The position numbers and the translations under genes are program-made. The notes beneath the pieces were generated by a model. That model was not told the DNA's origin, searched no databases, and saw nothing but the letters and a program-made list of their open reading frames with translations. Shown here piece by piece: positions 40,044-46,873 of a DNA stretch of 64,000 bases; the first letter of the stretch is position 1, and each line of letters starts with the position of its first letter. The stretch lies in the IMG/VR virus record IMGVR_UViG_3300046794_000505, positions 1-64,000 of that record. The stretch is one strand, 5' to 3'. Origin of the DNA: a virus.

Positions 40044-40762
40044 GATAATCCTTTAGATCTAGACACGACCGGAGTGGTCAAGGCTTGATGCAGTGTCATG
40101 CCACGATGGATCCTGGCGCTAATGGTACCGATGGGAATTCCTGCCGCTGCCGCATGATCCGACAGATTGCGCACTGCGCCACGGTGTTCGGCGTGTTTAC
40201 CCTGCTTGCGAAACACTGGGTTCAACCCCTGGGCCACCAGATAGGAGCGCATGGTGGTGACCGAGCAATAACCGAGGAACGAAGCGGCCTGGGTCTGCGA
40301 GTACTTCGACGCGTGCAGATCCAACCATGCGGCGATCGTTATCCCACTGCCCTGCTTGAAGCGCGCGGCCACTGGCAAATAGGTCGTTGCCGACCATGGG
40401 TTATCACCGGGTCGCTTCGCCAAGTAGCGATAAAGTGCCCGGGCGTCGTACTCGAGTCGCTTCGCGGTCGCGTTGATAGACAACCCTTCTGCCTGCAGGT
40501 CGGCCAGCACCTCATCAAACAGCTTGCCGTATTGCATTTCGATGGCCAGTCGCCGCGGCGCGATCAGGATTGACGGGTTATCGCCGCCGGCGCGTTTCGC
40601 ATAGCCGAGTGCTTCTGATAGTTTCCAGCCGCGAGCTTTGCGCGATCGCACAGTCGAAGGGGATAAGCCTTGGCGTGCGGCGTGCTCTGGAATTGTCCCA
40701 ACAAACCCGCCCAGGTCGTAGGAGAAATAATCCATGTCGCGTTTTTTCTTCACTGATTCCAT
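40040..40762 (-). CDS. Protein with repeated helix-turn-helix-like segments
   Basis: 240 residues. Three short segments follow an AAxxGxxxxTxxxRxxxGxxxxxAL pattern: HAARQGLSPSTVRSRKARGW, a middle YSQTQAASFLGYCSVTTMRS and HAAAAGIPIGTISARIHRGM. Such repeats occur in phage HTH proteins and near homing endonucleases. Likely DNA-binding. Lies directly upstream of the PhaZ-like gene and overlaps it. Confidence 0.7.
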   Translation of the reverse strand: MESVKKKRDMDYFSYDLGGFVGTIPEHAARQGLSPSTVRSRKARGWKLSEALGYAKRAGGDNPSILIAPRRLAIEMQYGKLFDEVLADLQAEGLSINATAKRLEYDARALYRYLAKRPGDNPWSATTYLPVAARFKQGSGITIAAWLDLHASKYSQTQAASFLGYCSVTTMRSYLVAQGLNPVFRKQGKHAEHRGAVRNLSDHAAAAGIPIGTISARIHRGMTLHQALTTPVVSRSKGLS

Positions 40763-40771
40763 GGTCCATTC

Positions 40772-40798
40772 TCAAAAATCGCCCGGTGTCACCCGGGC
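40772..40798 (-). terminator. Terminator-like hairpin
   Basis: GCCCGG/CCGGGC stem with 6-base loop, then GATTTTTG on the minus strand, between the gene ending at 40805 and the HTH-repeat gene. Confidence 0.6.
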
Positions 40799-40804
40799 TT
40801 GATG

Positions 40805-41014
40805 TCAGAGGTACAGCGGCTGATTGATGTAGCGGGCCAGGCGATTGTCGATTTCACGGATGGCGCTGACCACATGGTGAACAGGGAAAAAGGCGTTTAT
40901 CAGTTCCGTTCTCGTCACCACATAGGACTCGAGCCGCCGCTCATCACCATCTTTGTACAAGCCACAAATCCAATAGTTGTCGTACCGATCGCGCTGCACG
41001 AAGTAGGTGGTCAG
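40805..41014 (-). CDS. Small protein with non-ATG start
   Basis: About 69 residues (TTYFVQRDRYDNYWICGLYK ...). No ATG is available near the upstream stop: candidates are CTG at 41014, overlapping the previous stop, or GTG at 40999. The longer open frame upstream is the shadow of two other genes. Function unknown. Confidence 0.5.
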   Translation of the reverse strand: MTTYFVQRDRYDNYWICGLYKDGDERRLESYVVTRTELINAFFPVHHVVSAIREIDNRLARYINQPLYL

Positions 41015-41256
41015 TTTGGCATGATCTGGGCAACGGTGATCCTGGAGCCCAAGAGGCTCAACGTTCCATTCATGATCCCTTCGCGAATCTGACTCTGCGA
41101 AAACTTGACCTGCTTTGGATTGGTTGACAGGCATTGGTAGATCTCCAGCGAGGCAGCGTCGACCTCCGAAAACGGAATGGCATAGACGTGCTGTTCGGTG
41201 ATGCCGCGCATTTTCAGGTCGCGACGGATACGGTTCAGGTCGGTGATGATGCTCAT
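41011..41256 (-). CDS. Small hypothetical protein
   Basis: 81 residues, alpha/beta, beginning SIITDLNRIRRDLKMRGI. Overlaps the gene upstream by ATGA. Function unknown. Confidence 0.66.
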   Translation of the reverse strand: MSIITDLNRIRRDLKMRGITEQHVYAIPFSEVDAASLEIYQCLSTNPKQVKFSQSQIREGIMNGTLSLLGSRITVAQIMPN

Positions 41257-41663
41257 GCGTCACCTGGTGGAAGTGGTTGCGTGCGGACCCAGGTGCCTTC
41301 TCCGATTTTCCGCCAGCCGCCCGCCTCACGGCAGTTGTCGCGAACATCACGGAAACGATCATTGCAGAGGCTTGGCGACTCGGCATACAGCAACGTCAGT
41401 TCGCTCCAGATCGGTACCAGCGGCGCCCACTGAGGACAGGCCTCTACAACGGCCGGCAGATACTCGTGCAGCTCCGGCACCTGGGACAGCAGGCGAAGGC
41501 AACGACCGAAGTCATCGGCATCATGCGGACAGTCGAATGACACTCGGCCCCCATCATGTTTAATGCCTAGCGCGACACGGGCGATCGTCGACGCTGATAC
41601 ACCGGTGGTCCCGCTCAAAGCCCAGAGGGCGATACGTTTGTTTGCATCAGTTGAGAGATTCAC
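41253..41663 (-). CDS. Hypothetical phage protein
   Basis: 136 residues. RIALWALSGTTGVSASTIAR is followed by CPHDADDFGRCLRLLSQVPE and LWSELTLLYAE-like text, a pattern found in many siphovirus and podovirus accessory proteins. Function unknown. Confidence 0.72.
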   Translation of the reverse strand: MNLSTDANKRIALWALSGTTGVSASTIARVALGIKHDGGRVSFDCPHDADDFGRCLRLLSQVPELHEYLPAVVEACPQWAPLVPIWSELTLLYAESPSLCNDRFRDVRDNCREAGGWRKIGEGTWVRTQPLPPGDA

Positions 41664-42163
41664 AACTCACCCCTTGGCGCCCGCACCCAGCCAGCGGCGC
41701 GCATGCGCTCCTCATCCAGCACTTCGAGTTCGAGCGGTGACGAAATGCACAAAACCAGCGTGTTCGGCGCGCGGTTGCGTCGGATTGCACGATGGAACTC
41801 GTTCAGCTCAGTATGGTGCTCAGGTTTGAAGTCACCGACCAAGGCCACCGCGACCGAGTCTTCGTGCACCTCGACGATTCGCGCTGACGCGATCGCTTGA
41901 GCCGCGCGCAGACGATTGATCAACTCCAGCACCACCGGCGCGTGCCGCCGCTCCTGTTCCTGCCAGGCCCACAAGCAATGAAGGCGGTAGTTTTCAGTAG
42001 CTGCATCGTCCGAGTAAAACGAACGCATCCACGCGTCCAGCTCATCGTTGGTTTTCACCAGGAACGCAGTACTGCGCGGTCCGTTCACACCTGTATTATC
42101 TTCAGCTGCCGCTTTCGCCGCTGCCTCGAGCGCATCTAAATCCAACACGATAGCGGTGGTCAT
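41660..42163 (-). CDS. Hypothetical protein
   Basis: 167 residues from ATG at 42163. Helical, with a Trp/Arg-rich middle (HCLWAWQEQERRHAPVVLEL). Not recognised. Coupled by overlaps on both sides. Confidence 0.66.
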   Translation of the reverse strand: MTTAIVLDLDALEAAAKAAAEDNTGVNGPRSTAFLVKTNDELDAWMRSFYSDDAATENYRLHCLWAWQEQERRHAPVVLELINRLRAAQAIASARIVEVHEDSVAVALVGDFKPEHHTELNEFHRAIRRNRAPNTLVLCISSPLELEVLDEERMRAAGWVRAPRGEL

Positions 42164-42528
42164 TGCACACCTCCTTTGCGGGCAGCGAGCATGGCATCGG
42201 CCCAAGCGGCTGGCCACTGGAGTAGACGCTGCTGGTCACGAGCTCTATTCCAAGCTAGGACCGCCGAAGTCATTCCCCACCATAAGCGATCATCAGCGCT
42301 TTCATCATCCATATTCCGCCAGAATTGCCACCAACGTTTTGGTGAAGTCCAAGTCTCAGGAGGCTCAGGATATGGTTCCGAAAACTCAGGCTGAAACCAA
42401 TCCTGCGGCTTAGCCGGGGCATGAGCGATGAAATAATCACGTATGGTTATTCCTTGATTTTCCGGAAGGGTATATTCATTCGGAAACGCCGGACCACTAT
42501 TGTCCAGCACTACTGTTTTTTCGGTCAT
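42160..42528 (-). CDS. Hypothetical protein
   Basis: 122 residues; start at 42528 preferred because AAAGGA is at normal distance. Pro/Trp-rich with PKRWWQFWRNMDDESADD. Function unknown. Confidence 0.66.
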   Translation of the reverse strand: MTEKTVVLDNSGPAFPNEYTLPENQGITIRDYFIAHAPAKPQDWFQPEFSEPYPEPPETWTSPKRWWQFWRNMDDESADDRLWWGMTSAVLAWNRARDQQRLLQWPAAWADAMLAARKGGVQ

Positions 42529-42618
42529 GATCATTCCTTTCTCAGTTGATTATTGGTTTACGCCAGATCACTCATCGCTAAAAGACGCCCAAGCTGATTT
42601 TTCCGCTGCGCTCAATTC

Positions 42619-43305
42619 TCATGCGACCACCTTGAAATTTACGCACCAGACCCACGGGTTGGCATCCCAGTCGCCGCCGGTGGATTCCCACAACCGCTTG
42701 AACGCGATTTTTGCATCGGTGTAATCACCCGATGGGGTGAGGTAGATTCCGGGGAAACGGTCAGACTCTACGATCCCTTCGGCCACCGCCTGCTCCTCAC
42801 TGATATCCTGCAACCGCTCGACGCGAACATCCGTGATTTCCAGCAGGATCCGGCAAGCCGCCCGAGGCATGTGAATTGATGGCCGCATCTTGCCGACCCA
42901 GTCCGGGACGCAGATGTTGTCTTCGTTGACGTAGGTGCCGGTGTTGTCTTTGGACCGCGAACCACCAGCGGCGTAGTAGGTGGTTAGACCACGGTCATAG
43001 TCGAGGTCACGGGGCTTGATCCCGTCATGAATTTTGCTGACTTGGTAGGACTCACGGATCCACAAGTGATCGCCGACCTTGCCAAACGGACAACGAGCAT
43101 CGAAGCGATGCTCAAACTCTTCGCCATGAGAAAACTCAGCGGTACCAGATTTTTTGCCGACCCCTTCCAGCCTGTAGATGTCAGGCATATTCAGGTTCAG
43201 CTCATCGAGCCCATGAGGGCGCCGCGTCACCGTCTTCCGGCCTTCCAGGATGGCGCGCACCATAGGAGCTGAGAACAGGATCGGGCGTTCGTTGATCTTG
43301 GTCAT
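42619..43305 (-). CDS. ASCH-like domain protein
   Basis: 228 residues. PILFSAPMVRAILEGRKTVTRR, CPFGKVGDHLWIRESYQV, MRPSIHMPRAACRILLEITD, RLQDISEEQAVAEGI and LWESTGGDWDANPWVWCVNF follow the phage ASCH-like family, thought to bind RNA or modified nucleotides through a PUA-like fold. Overlaps the gene upstream by ATGA. Confidence 0.85.
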   Translation of the reverse strand: MTKINERPILFSAPMVRAILEGRKTVTRRPHGLDELNLNMPDIYRLEGVGKKSGTAEFSHGEEFEHRFDARCPFGKVGDHLWIRESYQVSKIHDGIKPRDLDYDRGLTTYYAAGGSRSKDNTGTYVNEDNICVPDWVGKMRPSIHMPRAACRILLEITDVRVERLQDISEEQAVAEGIVESDRFPGIYLTPSGDYTDAKIAFKRLWESTGGDWDANPWVWCVNFKVVA

Positions 43306-43766
43306 GACTTCACCTTCCCTGCCTCGACCCCAGCCTCATAGGCTCCTTCCATCAGTTCTTCAATGCCCAATTCATGCTGCATCCCAGCTTTCCCATGATC
43401 TTCAAACCATTGGCTAAAGTTGGGACTCGGATCATATTGGGCCGGGATAACTTGCGCCCGAAACATCGCCTGCAATTTCTTGGCGATATCGACACCGGCC
43501 AGGTCGTAGTCGCAGTCATCTTCCTCGGCTGACGCCCAAACGACTGCGTGGTACTCGGCCAGCAGGCTATCGAAGTCGAGTGATCCGCTGCCCTTCGGCT
43601 GTTCGAGCAAGTGCTCATCGATAGGCTTGGCAAGAAGGGCACGAATCTCTTCCATCGCTTTCCAGGCATCCACCAGCTGCAACGCATTGGAACCCATGCT
43701 GGCATCGCCTTTTACAACTCGTTGCAGCAACTTCCTTGGAACCCCATCAATCGTTTGGCTGTTCAT
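43302..43766 (-). CDS. Hypothetical protein
   Basis: 154 residues, helical, acidic (EYHAVVWASAEEDDCDYDLA). Function unknown. Confidence 0.68.
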   Translation of the reverse strand: MNSQTIDGVPRKLLQRVVKGDASMGSNALQLVDAWKAMEEIRALLAKPIDEHLLEQPKGSGSLDFDSLLAEYHAVVWASAEEDDCDYDLAGVDIAKKLQAMFRAQVIPAQYDPSPNFSQWFEDHGKAGMQHELGIEELMEGAYEAGVEAGKVKS

Positions 43767-43911
43767 CCTTCACCTTTTCCTTACACGTTGGGCAGCTTGC
43801 GTGGTGCAGCTGCGAATAGTTGGTCTGGCAGACTGCGCAGTACGTCACCCGCATGCGCTGCAATGCTGACACGGCCCTACGGCCTTTTCTGTCGATGATG
43901 ATGCGGCCCAT
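43747..43911 (-). CDS. 54-residue zinc-ribbon protein
   Basis: Basic start (MGRIIIDRKGRRAVSAL) and a CAVC ... CPTCK pair 14 residues apart. Overlaps the following gene by 20 bases; AAGGAAAAGGTGAAGG near its end serves as ribosome site for that gene. Confidence 0.58.
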   Translation of the reverse strand: MGRIIIDRKGRRAVSALQRMRVTYCAVCQTNYSQLHHASCPTCKEKVKDEQPND

Positions 43912-43983
43912 GCTGACGCCTTTTCGTTGTATTGTTGCTGAAGCTTACAGCCATAACACCAAAAAGCAAATACACAGACATGA

Positions 43984-44010
43984 AAAAACCCGGCGCGGAA
44001 CCGGGTTTTT
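43984..44010. terminator. Bidirectional terminator
   Basis: AAAAACCCGG/CCGGGTTTTT perfect stem, loop CGCGGAA, just past the gene ending at 44027. Confidence 0.9.
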
Positions 44011-44026
44011 GTCCTGCTGTCGGCGC

Positions 44027-44479
44027 TTACAGTTCGCCGACTGGCTCTTCTGCTGCGACTGCCGTCTGCGACTGTTTGCTGAATCCGATCAGAGCCGTGT
44101 CGGCCCAGACTTCAGCCGTTTTCGGCCCAGCAAATTCTGACCTCGATGCCGCCAAGCCGCCCATGTACCCGTCAACGATCAGCTTTCGCACATCGCCGGC
44201 GAGCGCTTCCAGGGCCAGGGCCTGCTCAGCACCACGCAACAGGAAAAACCCCGTTGGCGTTGCCTCGATTACCCCATCCTGCTCTTCGATCATTGCGGCG
44301 ATCTGCACGAGCATCATGCCTTCGGTGATAGCCCCATCCAGGGCGATATTGATCGCGCTGAATACCCGATGAGCCGGGACGGCGGGAGAGTTCACCATTT
44401 GGCCGTCAATTTCACCTTCGACCGCTTCAGCAGCCGGCCGGATCGCGGTATACGGGATGTAGTAGAGATGTTCGCTCAA
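44027..44479 (-). CDS. Hypothetical protein
   Basis: 150 residues, helical, Ala-rich (AEQALALEALAGDVRKLIVD). Last gene before the terminator. Function unknown. Confidence 0.68.
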   Translation of the reverse strand: MSEHLYYIPYTAIRPAAEAVEGEIDGQMVNSPAVPAHRVFSAINIALDGAITEGMMLVQIAAMIEEQDGVIEATPTGFFLLRGAEQALALEALAGDVRKLIVDGYMGGLAASRSEFAGPKTAEVWADTALIGFSKQSQTAVAAEEPVGEL

Positions 44480-44793
44480 TTTAAAATTTCCTTGTCTTCA
44501 ATCACGCCCGCCGGGAGGTGGGCGCGGTGGGTTCGGCTCTCGATAACATCGTGAACCAGTTCGGATGCGGTGGCCATTGTGGCAGCCGCAGAGGATAAAT
44601 CGGCAAGAGTTTTCTGCATGCGGTTGTGGTCGCACAGCAGCTCGATGATGGCGATGGCGATCGGGCCGATACCGTCACGGATGAGCGCCGCGTGCAGCTC
44701 ACGCTCAAAATTTGAATAAACGTCGGCCGGTTTCATCAGTCGATTCGTCGCCACAAGCAAGCCAGCAAATTTGTTCTTATGATCGATCCTCAT
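44476..44793 (-). CDS. Hypothetical protein
   Basis: 105 residues, helical (ELHAALIRDGIGPIAIAIIE). Coupled to RdgC upstream by ATGA. Function unknown. Confidence 0.66.
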   Translation of the reverse strand: MRIDHKNKFAGLLVATNRLMKPADVYSNFERELHAALIRDGIGPIAIAIIELLCDHNRMQKTLADLSSAAATMATASELVHDVIESRTHRAHLPAGVIEDKEILN

Positions 44794-45722
44794 GCCGCCT
44801 CATCCTCTTCATCCACCGGCGGAACATACCCCAGCAGGTCGCAGATATGCTTGACGGTGGCCACGAATTCCAGCAACTGGATCGCCGCCTCATGACGCCA
44901 GATGTGGGCGATATCCTCCAGTTCGCTAGTGTCATAATCCGGATCACTGGCGAAGCTGATGCTGCTGAACTTGAATTCGTCATTCAGCTTGAAATCCATC
45001 TCGCCATGCTCGAACCGAATGGCATGAACTTCCAGTTTCGATTCCAGCGCCTCGAGCAATCCGGCGCGACCCTCGGCCAGGTCGTCGAGTTGGTAACTGA
45101 CCTTCTGGCTTTTTTGGCCTTTTTTCTTAAGTTCGACCAAGCCGCCCAGGTGCAGATCACCAAACGCGCGCTCCTGATCCTGCAGATGGTTCTTCAGGCG
45201 TGTGGTGAGACCGTTTTTGATGTCGCTGATGTGGATGGTGGTGGTTTTCACTGACCCAACGACGTGCACCAGCACACCAACCAACATGCGGGCCTGCATC
45301 TTGCTGGCAGTCAGTACGATCAGCAGTTTCTCGTCGATATGGTAGAAACAGGTGATGTAGGACGATTCCACCAGCGCCTTCTTGCACATCAGCGCCAGAG
45401 TCTGTTCGGCGATCGCCTGGCGCTCGACCTTTTTCAGCCTGACACCGGACGACTTCTCAGCCGCCTTGATCAGCTTGTTGGCCTCGGCCATCACCAGATT
45501 CATCGGCAACACCTTGCTGTCTTCACGCAGAGTGAACGAGTAGCCACCTTGGAATTCCGTAACCAGCTCGCCGGTGATGGCATTCGGCACGAAGCCAGAC
45601 CGCGACAGCATATTCTCGGGGAGTTCTTCGAACGGATGCTCCAGCAGATGCTTTGCGATATCGGTCGCACCGGGTAACTCGGCGCTGTAGACGATCGCAT
45701 TTTTCAGATGGTTGAATTCCAT
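44790..45722 (-). CDS. rdgC: RdgC-like recombination-associated protein
   Basis: 310 residues. NHLKNAIVYSAELPGATDIA, MLSRSGFVPNAITGELV, GGYSFTLREDSKVLPMNLV, ERQAIAEQTLALMCKKALV and YHIDEKLLIVLTASKMQARM follow the RdgC layout. RdgC forms a ring on duplex DNA and restrains RecA; phages often carry it with replication genes. Here it belongs to the minus-strand run next to the primase-helicase. Confidence 0.88.
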   Translation of the reverse strand: MEFNHLKNAIVYSAELPGATDIAKHLLEHPFEELPENMLSRSGFVPNAITGELVTEFQGGYSFTLREDSKVLPMNLVMAEANKLIKAAEKSSGVRLKKVERQAIAEQTLALMCKKALVESSYITCFYHIDEKLLIVLTASKMQARMLVGVLVHVVGSVKTTTIHISDIKNGLTTRLKNHLQDQERAFGDLHLGGLVELKKKGQKSQKVSYQLDDLAEGRAGLLEALESKLEVHAIRFEHGEMDFKLNDEFKFSSISFASDPDYDTSELEDIAHIWRHEAAIQLLEFVATVKHICDLLGYVPPVDEEDEAA

Positions 45723-45724
45723 AA

Positions 45725-46159
45725 TCAGGCCCCCATCGATGATTTGGAGCGGATGAGCTCGGAGGTATCACGAGCTATGGCCTCTGCCGCCATGGATATC
45801 CAGTAGAACAGCAGCAGGAAGCCAGCGAACCATTCATAACCGGCCGCGGCGATGACAAAGAAACCCACCGTCCAAGCGGTGCGGGCTAGGGCTGAAAGCG
45901 TTTCCCCGTCGCCTGTTCTCGCCGGGAACGCCTTCATGAAGATTGCTAACTTGTCGGCCTTCAACTCACCATTGAGCGCCTTCTTGCTTTCCAAAGTTGC
46001 AAAACAGGTCATCAGTCCCAGCAGGAGTAAAAATAGCCCCAAGACAAAAGATGCCAAGCTCCCCGACCACTCAGACCCAGTGAAATAATGAATCACCGGC
46101 AATGATGCGATCGCCAACACCAACAGGATTTTACGGGTGAATTTCCAAATACTCGCCAT
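45725..46159 (-). CDS. Membrane protein
   Basis: 144 residues with four likely spans: ILLVLAIASLPVIHYF, LASFVLGLFLLLLGLMTCF, TAWTVGFFVIAAAGYEW and FAGFLLLFYWISMAAEA. Inner-membrane location expected. Function unknown; immediately upstream of rdgC. Confidence 0.7.
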   Translation of the reverse strand: MASIWKFTRKILLVLAIASLPVIHYFTGSEWSGSLASFVLGLFLLLLGLMTCFATLESKKALNGELKADKLAIFMKAFPARTGDGETLSALARTAWTVGFFVIAAAGYEWFAGFLLLFYWISMAAEAIARDTSELIRSKSSMGA

Positions 46160-46192
46160 CGATAGTGCTCCGTTTTATATGGGCTACGCCCG

Positions 46193-46816
46193 TTAAATGG
46201 CCGGTTTCTGGCCTTCTGCCAATTCCCACTTCATCACATGCCCGCAGGAAGAACAGTGTTTTTCATTTTGCGAGCTGAGTAGCACCAGCTGCAATCCGCC
46301 GCACGCATCACAGAATTTTGTGGTGCCCGGTTTATCCGAATTGTTGCCGAGTAGCGCTAGAGCGCCCCGTGCCTCTGTCGACATTTTTTCGAGAAATACG
46401 ACCGCATCGATCAACTCCTCGAAATGGCGCCCCATCACATCCGCGCAGACTTTTCCGGTGGTCTGATCCCGGTAGACCTCCAGCCAGCTTTTGCAGCGCT
46501 CCGACTGGCCGCCGACGTCCGGGAAAAATTCACCATGCGCGGCAATGAATTCGGCTGATCCGATATCTGGCTCACTGGGGCGCATCAACAGCCAGCACTG
46601 ATCAGCCGATAGCCAAGGATCCAAACTGGAGCTGCGAGAGGTGACACACATATCCGCATCAAAACTCACTCGCGAACACTTCACCATATGCGAACCACAT
46701 CGGACGACATTCACCTGTAGCACCGGACCATGCGTATGCTGAATGATGTCGCCTTTCTGAAAAGGTCGATCAGTGTTATCGCCTGAATAGATCCGCATCG
46801 CTGGAACGATTGCCAT
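46193..46816 (-). CDS. Hypothetical zinc-ribbon protein
   Basis: 207 residues from ATG at 46816 with GGAG eight bases upstream. An SH3-like beta start (FQKGDIIQHTHGPVLQVNVV) and a C-terminal CDACGGLQLV ... HCSSCGHVM zinc ribbon. Function unknown. Confidence 0.7.
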   Translation of the reverse strand: MAIVPAMRIYSGDNTDRPFQKGDIIQHTHGPVLQVNVVRCGSHMVKCSRVSFDADMCVTSRSSSLDPWLSADQCWLLMRPSEPDIGSAEFIAAHGEFFPDVGGQSERCKSWLEVYRDQTTGKVCADVMGRHFEELIDAVVFLEKMSTEARGALALLGNNSDKPGTTKFCDACGGLQLVLLSSQNEKHCSSCGHVMKWELAEGQKPAI

Positions 46817-46825
46817 AACGTGCAC

Positions 46826-46870
46826 TCCGTTTTCATTATGCTATCGCAAGTGCAAAGATATGCAATAGCT
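46826..46870 (-). promoter_or_regulatory. Putative promoter with TTGC/GCAA repeats
   Basis: Minus strand: TTGCATATCTTTGCACTTGCGATAGCATAAT. The CATAAT box and repeated TTGCA units resemble the 52-kb promoters, although -35 spacing is 19 bp. Confidence 0.4.
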
Positions 46871-46873
46871 AAA

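Noticed and set aside
42535-42618. 14-codon frame overlapping the ASCH-like gene end
   Set aside because: Too short and without support beyond an ATGA overlap.
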